From a virus: a stretch of 64,000 nt of DNA. The translations under genes were made by a program, and so were the position numbers. The notes beneath the pieces were generated by a model. It saw only the letters and a list, made by a program, of their open reading frames with translations. It made no database searches and was not told the DNA's origin. This document shows positions 50,982 to 58,957 of the stretch, in pieces. How positions within the stretch are numbered: position 1 is the stretch's first letter; each line of letters begins with the position of its first letter. The stretch covers positions 1 to 64,000 of the IMG/VR virus record IMGVR_UViG_3300034198_017445, one strand, 5' to 3'.

Positions 50982-52501
50982 CTGCGGTCGCTGGCTGGAC
51001 GGATCAGTTCGGATCGGAAAGCGTACATTCGCACGAGCGCCAAAGTAACGCAGCCAGGGAGTTGTATCTGGACGCACAGGCGATGCGTTCTCCGTTGTTG
51101 CTGGCTGAACGGTTTTCTCGTGGCGAGTGGAAGCGTGCGCGGCACTTGCAGTTCATCGACTGGGAATTCAGAAATCTGCTGAAGTCTCGGGATATCGACC
51201 TGCTGATCATCAAATGCCCTGTCCGTCACGGAAAGAGCCAGTATCTAGCGCGGTGGGCTCCTGCTTGGTACCTGCTCCGGAATCCGCACAAACGGGTCAT
51301 GATCTGTACCGCGACGGCTTCGCTGGCATCGTCTCACTCGCGTTGGGTGCGGGACAAGTTCCATGAGTTGGCTTCGCTCATGCAAATGAAGGGCGTTGAT
51401 CCTACGCATGCTTCTGTGAAGGACTGGGGTATCGACATTCCTGGCGGGGGTGGTGCGTTGGCTGCAGGTGTCGGCACGTCCATCGTCGGCTTCGGCGCGA
51501 ATTTGCTGATCATCGACGATTACCTGAAAGACGCAAAATCGGCGTTCTCTCCAAAGATCCGGGACGACCAATGGGACTGGTTTCTGTCGACCAGTTCGAC
51601 GCGGTTGGAGCCTGGGGGGAAGTTAATTCTTCTCTGTACTGCTTGGCATTCGGACGATCTCATCGGTCGCATCTTGAAACACAGAAAAGAGCTAGATATG
51701 CGGGTGCGTTGCGTCACTCTGCAGGCGTTGCGTGATTCGTCGTATGGCGTTCACGATCCTTTGTGTCGGCAGGATGGCGAGGCGCTTTGGCCTGAGAGAT
51801 GGCCTGTCGAGGTCATGGAGCGTCGGAAGCGCCAGGCTGGTATGTGGTGGCACTCGATCTACCAGGGAACGCCAAAGGGGACGGGGCTTTCATCCTGGCC
51901 TGATGCGTACTTCTCGAATATTTGGGCGGATGACGACGAGTGGCCTAGTCCGGAGGAAGGCGTTCTGTCGGCTTCATTCCTCGATCCATCGAAGGGGAAG
52001 AATTCGAAAGTCGGGGATTATTCCGCGATCGTGTCTGTGGTTTACGCAAAGGGTAAGCTGTGGGTGGATTCCTCGATCGATCGTCGATCCGTGCAGGTGA
52101 TGGTTCGGGAGTGGATGGAGTTCAACCGGGCGCGTCGTATCGCTTTCCAGGGGGTCGAGGGTAATGCGTGGCAGGATTTGCTCGCTGAGGACTACGTCGA
52201 GGAGTGTTTGCGGCACGGGTATCAAATCGATCCTCCTGAATGCGTGATTCACACGACGAACAAAAACCTGCGGATCGAAAAGATCGGGAAGTGGTTGGAC
52301 GGTCGGTTGCTTCGGTTTCGTCGGACGGCTTCGAACGAGTTGCTCCTTGCCCAGATGCGGGAGTTTCCGTTCGGGCAATACGACGACGGTCCGGACGGTC
52401 TGGAGGCTGCGATCGCGCTGCTGTGTCGATCTGTCGATGCGTTGTCGGATGCTCACGACATCGAGGAGAGCGATGCGACGGTTGGTACCAGACCGCTATG
52501 A
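50978..52501 (+). CDS. terL: Terminase large subunit
   Basis: 507 residues. ATPase: Walker A KCPVRHGKSQ (around 80-88), Walker B LLIIDDYLKD (D180-D181), coupling motif LLCTAWHSDD. Nuclease: SFLDPSKG (D336), GDYSAIV (D347) and a late acidic FPFGQYDDGPDGLEA. It packages DNA at the portal and cuts concatemers. It is unusually far from the head genes, with more than 11 kb of small early genes following it. Confidence 0.95.
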   Translation: MTAVAGWTDQFGSESVHSHERQSNAARELYLDAQAMRSPLLLAERFSRGEWKRARHLQFIDWEFRNLLKSRDIDLLIIKCPVRHGKSQYLARWAPAWYLLRNPHKRVMICTATASLASSHSRWVRDKFHELASLMQMKGVDPTHASVKDWGIDIPGGGGALAAGVGTSIVGFGANLLIIDDYLKDAKSAFSPKIRDDQWDWFLSTSSTRLEPGGKLILLCTAWHSDDLIGRILKHRKELDMRVRCVTLQALRDSSYGVHDPLCRQDGEALWPERWPVEVMERRKRQAGMWWHSIYQGTPKGTGLSSWPDAYFSNIWADDDEWPSPEEGVLSASFLDPSKGKNSKVGDYSAIVSVVYAKGKLWVDSSIDRRSVQVMVREWMEFNRARRIAFQGVEGNAWQDLLAEDYVEECLRHGYQIDPPECVIHTTNKNLRIEKIGKWLDGRLLRFRRTASNELLLAQMREFPFGQYDDGPDGLEAAIALLCRSVDALSDAHDIEESDATVGTRPL

Positions 52502-52556
52502 TGTCGGCTGTGTGAGCAGTGGGGCGGGATAATTCTGTGAAAGAGGGGGGTGACCC

Positions 52557-52838
52557 ATGGACGAGGCTGCTATCAAGAATCGGATTTTGGAGCTGGCGAA
52601 ACAATCGAACGCTTCGATCGCTTCGGGGTACATGGACGAGCTGATTTCCGTCTGGCGAAGGGGGTATTCAGACCGGATGCCTGGGTGGGTGGCTGATCTT
52701 TTGCCGGTAAAGACGCTGGAGAATCGTGTCTATCGCGACGGTCACTGGGAAGCGAGAGTGTTTCTGTCTGGGTTTTTGTGTCTCGGGCGAACGAAGATCG
52801 TCTACAAAAAAGATCGAAAAGGCGGGTCTGGAAATTAA
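52557..52838 (+). CDS. Small hypothetical protein
   Basis: 93 residues, strong site (GAGGGGGGTGACCC before the ATG). Helical first half and a basic C-terminus. First gene after the terminase. Not recognised. Confidence 0.5.
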   Translation: MDEAAIKNRILELAKQSNASIASGYMDELISVWRRGYSDRMPGWVADLLPVKTLENRVYRDGHWEARVFLSGFLCLGRTKIVYKKDRKGGSGN

Positions 52839-52859
52839 ATCAGGAAATTGTCGATCGTT

Positions 52860-52938
52860 CGCGCCCTGATTCGGCGTGGATCCAGCCATGACTAACGTGG
52901 GGCAGTGGTTGCCCTGGTTTTTCCTGGAGGATTCGCAA
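52860..52938 (+). promoter_or_regulatory. CGCGCCCTG leader, copy 2
   Basis: CGCGCCCTG, then GGC and a GCCATG...GTGG block also found in copy 1; 79 bases from the box to the ATG at 52939. Confidence 0.5.
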
Positions 52939-53346
52939 ATGCTTAGTTCGACTTTTGTTCTTGGTGGTAAGGCTGTTTTCACGGTGTCCAATCCTTCCGG
53001 CGTGCGATACACGTATCGGGTGAAGGCGAGCAAGGGGCCAAATCCAAAGTTTTTTGCTCAACTCTTGGCTGGTCCTGACAACACCAGCGATTACGTCTAT
53101 TTGGGCGTGGTTGATACCTTTTCCGGTTCGGTGCGGCTTACTGAAAAGTCGAGGATGACCGGGGATTCGCTTCCAGTGAAGGTTCTACGCTGGTCGCTTG
53201 GCAAGTGCTGGCAAGGCGGCGATCTTCCTGAAGGCTACTCGATCCATCATGAGGGTTGCTGTGGTCGCTGCGGTCGGGCGCTCACGGTTCCCGAGTCGGT
53301 AGAAAGTGGTTTCGGGCCTGAGTGCATCAAGCTGGTTGGTGGTTGA
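52939..53346 (+). CDS. Protein with DUF6011-like zinc site
   Basis: 135 residues from the ATG at 52939 with CTGGAGG upstream. The C-terminal CCGRCGRALTVPESVESGFGPEC matches the small DUF6011-type pattern (C..CGR.Lt.p.S...G.GP.C). The first 100 residues form a beta domain. These modules are frequent in phage early proteins with unknown targets. Confidence 0.65.
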   Translation: MLSSTFVLGGKAVFTVSNPSGVRYTYRVKASKGPNPKFFAQLLAGPDNTSDYVYLGVVDTFSGSVRLTEKSRMTGDSLPVKVLRWSLGKCWQGGDLPEGYSIHHEGCCGRCGRALTVPESVESGFGPECIKLVGG

Positions 53347-53381
53347 GGTTTTCAAAAACCCTGGTTTTTCATTGGTCAAAC

Positions 53382-53403
53382 GAAGTGTAAATTTTTACAC
53401 TTC
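53382..53403. promoter_or_regulatory. 22-bp operator palindrome, copy 3 (perfect)
   Basis: GAAGTGTAAA-TT-TTTACACTTC, arms identical to the copy at 30740. It lies 35 bases before the gene at 53438, an ideal repressor position. Confidence 0.7.
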
Positions 53404-53437
53404 CCTTCTGTCTCTGTGGTTGTGGAGGGTTTGTAAT

Positions 53438-53731
53438 ATGGGTGGTTGCAGCGTTGCTTGGTCTTTTGATGGGCGACTTTCGGAGCAGGAAGTTCGGACT
53501 GTGTTCGCGGATTTGCGACAGGCTGACCTGAAAGTGAACGGGTCGGATCCGTATTCCGGGACCGTGCATACGATTCCATCGCTCAAGTTCGTAGGGCAGG
53601 TGGCTGGCTCCTACGACGAGGCGTTCGATTTGGCGTTGGACCGCGCGGTGAAGTGGGAATATGCGATCGCTGTGAAGTATCCGAGGGACGGCAAGCTGTT
53701 CTGGTTGGTCGCTGGCTGGGCTGCGGAGTGA
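53438..53731 (+). CDS. Small hypothetical protein downstream of operator
   Basis: 97 residues from the ATG at 53438 with GGAGGGT upstream. Alpha/beta with FADLRQADLKV and DEAFDLALDRAVKW. Expression probably depends on the operator at 53382. Not recognised. Confidence 0.5.
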   Translation: MGGCSVAWSFDGRLSEQEVRTVFADLRQADLKVNGSDPYSGTVHTIPSLKFVGQVAGSYDEAFDLALDRAVKWEYAIAVKYPRDGKLFWLVAGWAAE

Positions 53732-53796
53732 CGGGCTGGCTGGTTCGGTCGCTGAAAAGATTCCCCAGAAATGACCTTATTTTTGTATTTACGGTA

Positions 53797-53824
53797 TTGA
53801 CGCTAAGTGTTTGGTCGTTAAGAT
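53797..53824 (+). promoter_or_regulatory. Early sigma70-type promoter, copy 1 (TTGACG-N16-TAAGAT)
   Basis: The -35 TTGACG (53797-53802) and -10 TAAGAT (53819-53824) are 16 bases apart. The promoter and leader, from 53785 to the ATG at 53887, are repeated nearly whole at 59738-59839. Confidence 0.75.
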
Positions 53825-53886
53825 CAATGCATGCGGACGACGGGGTGTCGGCTGCGGGGTTCGAAGTGAAACGGGAGACGTTGAAA

Positions 53887-54126
53887 ATGACTGCTGCAAA
53901 AAAAGAAGAATTGGCTCCAACGGTCTACCGCACAAGCGGCACGAAAAATCGAGCGATTGCTCAGTTTGTCACGATCGAAGCGGCAAACGCTTACGTTGCA
54001 GAATTGATTGCCGGAGGCCAATCAAACGAGTTTTTGATAAAGATGGCCGTTCGCAATCCAATCAAAAAGGCTTACACCAAGCGAGGTGTTTGGAGAGAAA
54101 GCGGAGTTCGGCAGGTTAATCGATAA
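53887..54126 (+). CDS. Small basic early protein
   Basis: 79 residues from the ATG at 53887 with AAACGGGAG upstream. Begins MTAAKKEELAP and is alpha/beta with a basic C-terminus. Driven by the strong early promoter. Not recognised. Confidence 0.55.
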   Translation: MTAAKKEELAPTVYRTSGTKNRAIAQFVTIEAANAYVAELIAGGQSNEFLIKMAVRNPIKKAYTKRGVWRESGVRQVNR

Positions 54127-54192
54127 TGTTGCTGTACTGCGAACGGATGGAATGTCGCCTGGATAGGTGGGTTTCGAAACGCGGGGTGCGAT

Positions 54193-54447
54193 ATGGCAAG
54201 CGATATGGGTGCTCTCTCTGAAAAGTGCAAGCGAGCACTTCGGAGCCGAGCGTGGAAGATGACCACGAAAGAACGTCAGGCTTTGTTGAAGGCTGCGGAC
54301 GAAGCGGCTGGCATTTGGATCGTGTTTCGCAAAGGGAAGGCGCTGAATCGGGCGTATGGCTTTGAGTGCCATCCTGTAGCGTTCTCGGTTCCAAATGGTC
54401 ACATCATCATGGGTCGCGACGGAGTTGCGGTTCTGGAAAAAGTTTAG
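54193..54447 (+). CDS. Small early hypothetical protein
   Basis: 84 residues; two basic helices (KCKRALRSRAWKMTTKERQ), then a beta region. No strong site; GGGGTGCGAT lies before the ATG. Not recognised. Confidence 0.5.
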   Translation: MASDMGALSEKCKRALRSRAWKMTTKERQALLKAADEAAGIWIVFRKGKALNRAYGFECHPVAFSVPNGHIIMGRDGVAVLEKV

Positions 54448-54452
54448 AAAGT

Positions 54453-54531
54453 CGCGCCCTGTAATCGGCTGGGCGTGGCCTGGGTATGTGCGGTGGTTGG
54501 TTTGGTTGGTTTCAAAACGGGAGATTCTGTG
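54453..54531 (+). promoter_or_regulatory. CGCGCCCTG leader, copy 3, joined to GGGAG box
   Basis: CGCGCCCTG begins exactly 79 bases before the ATG at 54532, as in copy 2. Its 3' half carries GGTTGGTTTCAAAACGGGAG, the ribosome-binding leader shared by many early genes. Confidence 0.55.
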
Positions 54532-54801
54532 ATGCGTGCTAATACTTTGGGTGAGTTGCTTGAGGCTGTTGAGGAGTTGATCGAGGCTCATGGTGCGGAC
54601 GTCGAGGTTCGCATGGCGACGCAGCCAAACTATCCGTTCGAGTGGTCGATCGGTGGCGTGGTCGCTGTCGATCCGAGCGAATCGGACGAGGACGACGATG
54701 AAGGCTCGGATGCTCCCTCGGGAGATGGCGAGGTCATCGTCTACATCCTGGAGGGTTCCCAGCTCGGGTACGCTTCCAAGCGGCTGTGGGACGAGCAGTA
54801 G
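54532..54801 (+). CDS. Small acidic early protein
   Basis: 89 residues from the ATG at 54532. A helical start (LGELLEAVEELIEAHG), a strand pair, and an acidic loop ESDEDDDEGSD. Resembles small proteins with a VRMAT-type core seen in phages; family not certain. Confidence 0.5.
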   Translation: MRANTLGELLEAVEELIEAHGADVEVRMATQPNYPFEWSIGGVVAVDPSESDEDDDEGSDAPSGDGEVIVYILEGSQLGYASKRLWDEQ

Positions 54802-54882
54802 GCGTTGGTGTCAAGTTTGCAGTCGCGTCGCGTTGGCGCGGCTGCTGTGGGGGTTGGTTGGTTTCAAACGGGAGACGGTTCT

Positions 54883-55614
54883 ATGTCGGTTAAGAACAGG
54901 GCTGCGGTTGTGTTGTACGAGTCGATGGTCGCTTCGATCCACGACATGCTTGCTGATCTCAACGAGGCTGCGGGAAACTTTCCTGCTCCGGACGGAGATG
55001 TGATTCCGAACGGTGACTATGGCGATCTTGGCAATGTCGCCGAGGTTCATCGGTTGCTTGGTGAGGCGATGGGGTTCATCAAGTCGTATCGACCGGTGGG
55101 GGCTGCGGCGCGTGGTGCTCCGTGCGACGACAACGCGTATCTGTTCCGTGCGCCTGTCAACGCTGATAAGGGTCGCATGATTTGGGTGCGAGGCGATGAA
55201 AACTACGACTGGGTTCTTCGGGAGTTCGTTCGCGTCGATTGTGCTGGTCGGTTCGTTTGCGTCGACGCTGAGATTCGCACTGTGCGTGTCTTCTGGAACT
55301 GCGGTCTGATCTGGGATGGAACCATGCCTGTCGAGAAGGATGTCGTGTCGGAAGTGATGGATCGTGGTCCGTGCGACGACAACGATGCGGAGTTTCGAGT
55401 TCCGGTTGATTCGGACCGTGGTCGCATGGTCTGGGTCAAGGACGTTGGCTCGCGATGGTTCCGTCGCGAATTTATTTCTAAATCCGGAGGTAGGTTTTTG
55501 TGCAAGGAAAGCAGTGCTCCTTTGGGCTATGTTAGCTGGGATGTAGCAAATATCAGGGTCGATTCCAAGCCTGTCGAAAAGGCTGATCTTGGAACAATTC
55601 GCGTCATCACCTGA
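54883..55614 (+). CDS. Early protein with two copies of a DxGRMxWV module
   Basis: 243 residues from the ATG at 54883 with AAACGGGAG upstream. After a helical N-terminal 85 residues come two related modules of about 75 residues: PCDDNAYLFRAPVNADKGRM then IWVRGD, and PCDDNDAEFRVPVDSDRGRM then VWVKDV; each ends in PVEK. The next gene holds a third, more distant copy. The module looks like a small beta barrel. No known function. Confidence 0.55.
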   Translation: MSVKNRAAVVLYESMVASIHDMLADLNEAAGNFPAPDGDVIPNGDYGDLGNVAEVHRLLGEAMGFIKSYRPVGAAARGAPCDDNAYLFRAPVNADKGRMIWVRGDENYDWVLREFVRVDCAGRFVCVDAEIRTVRVFWNCGLIWDGTMPVEKDVVSEVMDRGPCDDNDAEFRVPVDSDRGRMVWVKDVGSRWFRREFISKSGGRFLCKESSAPLGYVSWDVANIRVDSKPVEKADLGTIRVIT

Positions 55615-55681
55615 GACGGTTCTCGGTTGGCGTCGGCTATGTAGGTGGTGTTCTTGTTTGTCTTTCAGTCGGGGGCGTGCC
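55611..55681 (+). promoter_or_regulatory. GAGAC-box leader, copy 5
   Basis: CTGAGACGGTTCTCGG, TTGGCGTCGGCTATGTAGGTGGTG; 71 bases to the GTG at 55682. It begins at the stop codon of the previous gene and lies just upstream of the two-gene unit containing the Cas12-like effector, so it may drive that gene and the arrays. Confidence 0.55.
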
Positions 55682-56299
55682 GTGAGTGCAAATCAAAAGT
55701 TATCGATGGATGAGGCGTGGGTGCTGATTTCGAAGTTGCTGCCAAACGCGATTGCAATGCATCCTTATGGCAGGGGGGCGACGGTTCATTTTCGAGATGG
55801 TTCGCCTACTCAGGTGTTGAACTGCTTGGTCGACTGGAAGGCTGGAAACGGAAGTGTCGTGTCGTGGTATTCTCCTCACAATTGGCGTGGCGCGATCGCT
55901 TCCGATGTTCGAGGCGATAATCCTCCGATTTGCCGGTATCGTGGTTCCGTAAGTAGTCCGTGGGAGTACGGGTTTCTTCGGGGGTGTGATCCAGAGACTT
56001 CGCATCATTACTACTGCGGTGGTACGTTACGGTTGCATTGCGAAGTGATCGATGAGCCAAAACAGGAAGCGGTCGCCGATGCTACTGTTCGTGTTCCTGA
56101 TTTACTGCATGGCTGGCGAGAACCTACATCGAGCGACGCTGGTCGAACCGTGTTCGTTCGTGATCATGCTGGGGTAAAGTGGACACACCGAGTGCTCGCT
56201 AGGGTTGAAGGAAAAAAAGTGTTTTGGTGCGAACCGAACGACGGAGTTGGTGAGGTCGACTGGGCTCATGCTTTGATCGTCGATGACGTCGTGTTCTAG
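55682..56299 (+). CDS. Hypothetical protein with one DxGRxVFV module
   Basis: 205 residues from the GTG at 55682. The C-terminal 60 residues (REPTSSDAGRTVFVRD, then WTHRVLARVEGKKVFWCEP) are similar to the modules of the previous protein. The N-terminal part is alpha/beta and ends with Cys-rich YYCGGTLRLHC. Directly upstream of the Cas12-like gene, with a 44-base gap. Not recognised. Confidence 0.55.
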   Translation: MSANQKLSMDEAWVLISKLLPNAIAMHPYGRGATVHFRDGSPTQVLNCLVDWKAGNGSVVSWYSPHNWRGAIASDVRGDNPPICRYRGSVSSPWEYGFLRGCDPETSHHYYCGGTLRLHCEVIDEPKQEAVADATVRVPDLLHGWREPTSSDAGRTVFVRDHAGVKWTHRVLARVEGKKVFWCEPNDGVGEVDWAHALIVDDVVF

Positions 56300-56343
56300 T
56301 TTGCTGTGGTGTTGTGTTCGTGGTTCAAGCGGGAGATTGAAAG

Positions 56344-58092
56344 TTGAGCGTTAAAAACTGGGTCTATGGTGGTAAGGTTCCTACGCCACAAGAGGCTGTC
56401 GATGAGGCGATCTTCACGGCGCACAAGTATCGAAACAAGCTGTGTGAGTTGGAGCTGGAAAAACGGAAGCGGCACTACGATTTGTTGCGTCGGCTTGCTC
56501 CTGAGTTTGTTGCTGCTGAGGAAACGGTCGCGACGTTGGAGGCGGCGCTGGGTGCCTGTCGCGAAAAGATCCAAGCGGAACGGGTGAAGCAGCGGACGAA
56601 AACTCCGACTGGGTGCAAGACCTGGATTGCCGAAAGTGCGGACATCAAATCGCGGTTAAAAGATGCGCGTGCAGTCTTGAAGGCTGCGAAGCATGCGGCT
56701 TACGATGATCCTGCTGTCAAGGCTGCGATGGATGCGAACAGCGAGCAGCATAAATCCGAGTGTGCTCAAGCCAAGCAGGAGTCCGGGCTGTACTGGGGGA
56801 CCGAAGCGGTGATCCGTGATTCGTGTCGATCGTTTGCGAGTGGTGCTCCACCGAAGTTTGCGCGGTATGAAGGGCGCGGTCAGTTGGCTGTCCAAGTCCA
56901 AGGCGGGATGGATTGTTCCAAGGCGATCGATGAGAACACGTTGGTCTACATCGTTGGCGAGGGTCGGAAGCGAACGGCAAAGGTTCGCATTGCTTCGGAC
57001 GGTGGGCGACCGGTGTTCGCGGATCTACCGATCGTGTTCCATCGGGACTTGCCTGACGGCGCTATCAAGTGGGCGTTCCTGCAGAAGCGGATGCGTGCGA
57101 ACAAACCGAAGTACAGCTTGCGTCTTGCGATCGACGTTGCTGATCCTGTCGATGTGCAGGTTCCTCCGGGTGAGGTTGCGATTCACGTCGGCTGGCGAAA
57201 GCACGGGGACGGATTAAAGGTCGTGACTTGGCTCGGGAGCGACGGCGAGAAAGGTTCGCTCGTGCTTCCGGCTTCTCATTGCGAGGACTATCTCAAGCTG
57301 GACAAAATCAAGTCGGAGCGTGACATCGAATTCGGAAAGGCGATTGATCATTTGCGTGGGTGGCTGGAGTGTCGTGGCGATGTGCCTGAGTTCTTGGAGG
57401 AGGTTCGATCGCACTTGCATGCGTGGAAGTCTCAGAAGCGGTTGGCTGCTCTCGTGGTGGCTTGGCGCGATGCTCGCTTCGATCCGTGGGATATTGATAT
57501 TTTCGAGTACCTGGAGGCGTGGCGAAAGAAGGACAAGCATGCATGGCAGCACGATGCTCGGTTGCGGGAGCGAATCGCTGGTCGTCGCAAAACGATCTAC
57601 CAGACGTTTCTGTGTGGTCTTGCTCGGAGGTACGGAGTGGCGATCGTTGCTCCGATCGATGCGAAGGAGTTGACCGAAAACAGCGAGCCAGAAGACTTGA
57701 CGGCGGATCCAACGTTGCAGCATCGGCGTGCGAAGTGGGCTGCTGTATCGACGCTGATTCAGTACGCTCGCGAAAAATGGCCTGAACGCTGCATCGAAGT
57801 GGACGGTGCGAACATGAGTCGCCAGTGCATGCGGTGCGGTCACGTCAACGAACCGCAAGGCAAGCGGGTGCAGTGCCATGGTTGCGGTGCTACTTGGGAT
57901 GTGGACATCAACGCGGCTACGGTTATGCTCGAACGTGGTCAGGCTGCGGCGCGTGATGGTGCTCTTGATGCGTTGGTTGAAGCGAAGGAAAAGAAAGCCG
58001 AGGCTGCTCGCGAGAAACTTGCAAAGATGATACAGGCGCGGCGTGATGCTTCTGCTCGCAAGCGTGCTGAGATGGAGGGCAGCGAGGCTTAG
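56344..58092 (+). CDS. Compact TnpB/Cas12-type effector (Cas12m-like), probably nuclease-dead
   Basis: 582 residues from a TTG start; GCGGGAG lies eight bases upstream, matching the leader of nine other genes. N-terminal 145 residues are coiled helices. SGLYWGTEAVI (148-158) and a beta-rich WED-like domain to about 265 follow. RuvC-I region: VAIHVGWRKHGDGLKVVTW, with His281 (CAC) where the family has Asp. RuvC-II: YGVAIVAPID, with no Glu at the catalytic place. Zinc ribbon: CMRCGH and CHGCG (495-514), inserted before RuvC-III WDVDINAA (Asp521 kept), exactly the TnpB/Cas12 order. The GWR motif and SGLYWG recall Cas12m/V-U1. With two of three catalytic acids missing, RNA-guided DNA binding without cutting is the likely activity. 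A pseudoknot array starts 11 bases after the stop. No Cas1, Cas2 or transposon ends were seen. Confidence 0.85.
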   Translation: MSVKNWVYGGKVPTPQEAVDEAIFTAHKYRNKLCELELEKRKRHYDLLRRLAPEFVAAEETVATLEAALGACREKIQAERVKQRTKTPTGCKTWIAESADIKSRLKDARAVLKAAKHAAYDDPAVKAAMDANSEQHKSECAQAKQESGLYWGTEAVIRDSCRSFASGAPPKFARYEGRGQLAVQVQGGMDCSKAIDENTLVYIVGEGRKRTAKVRIASDGGRPVFADLPIVFHRDLPDGAIKWAFLQKRMRANKPKYSLRLAIDVADPVDVQVPPGEVAIHVGWRKHGDGLKVVTWLGSDGEKGSLVLPASHCEDYLKLDKIKSERDIEFGKAIDHLRGWLECRGDVPEFLEEVRSHLHAWKSQKRLAALVVAWRDARFDPWDIDIFEYLEAWRKKDKHAWQHDARLRERIAGRRKTIYQTFLCGLARRYGVAIVAPIDAKELTENSEPEDLTADPTLQHRRAKWAAVSTLIQYAREKWPERCIEVDGANMSRQCMRCGHVNEPQGKRVQCHGCGATWDVDINAATVMLERGQAAARDGALDALVEAKEKKAEAAREKLAKMIQARRDASARKRAEMEGSEA

Positions 58093-58102
58093 GGTATGGT
58101 TC

Positions 58103-58663
58103 TCCTGCTCATGGGAGTTGTTCATGAGATAATGATCTGGAATATGCTAATGCCTATCAATCGGCTTTGTTGCTTGAAGACGAACTATGTGGCTGATCGG
58201 TGCCATCGTTACCGAAAATATGGGTCTGTTGCGTTATCGCCAATCGCGAGGCTTTGTTTCGCTGATATCGATGCAGTTCACCGCCTGCTCGGAGGCTTTG
58301 TTTTCGAGATACAACGACGTGGTTGCTTTTGATTTTATGCCTGCTAGGTGGCATCGTTACATTGGCTCGAACTTGAATTTCATTCATTGCGTGCGATGGG
58401 GCATCATTCCATTGACATACCCGTAAGCCTGCTCGGAGGCGTTATATCGGAGACAAAAAGCATACGGGGAGACTATTTGGACTGCGATTGATTTGCCTGT
58501 CGTGAGGCGTCGTATCGCGAAAACGAGATTGATCACATGATTCCGCCTGCGGACCGGCTTCGTTGGTCCGGCGCAAGGACATCGTTGCCTGCTCAGAGGC
58601 ATTGTGTCTGAGACGTTCGCGAGAACTTCGATCTGTCGCCTGCCATGAGGCTTTGTGTCATGG
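58103..58663 (+). CRISPR. CRISPR-like pseudoknot-repeat array 2 (12 units), next to Cas12-like gene
   Basis: Units start at 58103, 58152, 58191, 58239, 58283, 58339, 58389, 58427, 58495, 58545, 58587 and 58638. Each 26-nt unit can form an H-type pseudoknot: 3-bp stem, TG (or TA), 6-bp stem, loop DTYGTW. Stems co-vary: TCC/GGA with CTCATG/CATGAG in unit 1; GGC/GCC with ATCGGT/ACCGAA in unit 3; CGGACC/GGTCCG, CTCAGA/TCTGAG and CCATGA/TCATGG in units 10-12. Unique spacers are 23, 13, 22, 18, 30, 24, 12, 42, 24, 16 and 25 nt. The base after every unit is A or G. It lies in the effector transcript. The last unit ends two bases before the ribosome-binding site of the gene at 58676. Confidence 0.75.
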
Positions 58664-58675
58664 ACGGAGTCCATA

Positions 58676-58948
58676 ATGCCCGAAAGTGAAACCAAAAACA
58701 TACCGATCAGCTCGGTCACAAATGCTCTGTGGGAGTGCCGTGATTGCGGCTGCGAGTCGAGCGATGTGTACTGGTTCAGTTGTTTGGGTGCGAGGCTCAA
58801 GAAGCCGAGGTGCGCGTGCTGCCATGAGAAGGCGGTCGTCTCTGGTTCGTCTGTTTACGAAGAAGGGACTATTGAAATGTCTGGTTGCCAGCAACGGGTG
58901 TACGGTAGGCATGTTCGGGGAATCTACTTGTTTCGGGAGGAGAAGTAA
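58676..58948 (+). CDS. Small zinc-ribbon protein embedded between the arrays
   Basis: 90 residues from the ATG at 58676 with GGAG seven bases upstream. ECRDCGCESSDVYWF and CACCHEKAVV make a four-Cys zinc ribbon, with a basic GARLKKPRC loop between. Lying inside the effector/array region, it may be cotranscribed and could assist the system (RNA processing, DNA binding or regulation). This is inference from position. A pseudoknot right before its ribosome-binding site could also control its translation. Confidence 0.6.
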   Translation: MPESETKNIPISSVTNALWECRDCGCESSDVYWFSCLGARLKKPRCACCHEKAVVSGSSVYEEGTIEMSGCQQRVYGRHVRGIYLFREEK

Positions 58949-58957
58949 CTTGCTTGT

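Noticed and set aside
56344-58092. IS200/IS605-type transposon TnpB
   Set aside because: No TnpA, no recognisable transposon ends, the protein is much longer than usual TnpB, and it is embedded in a phage operon with the phage's own leader.
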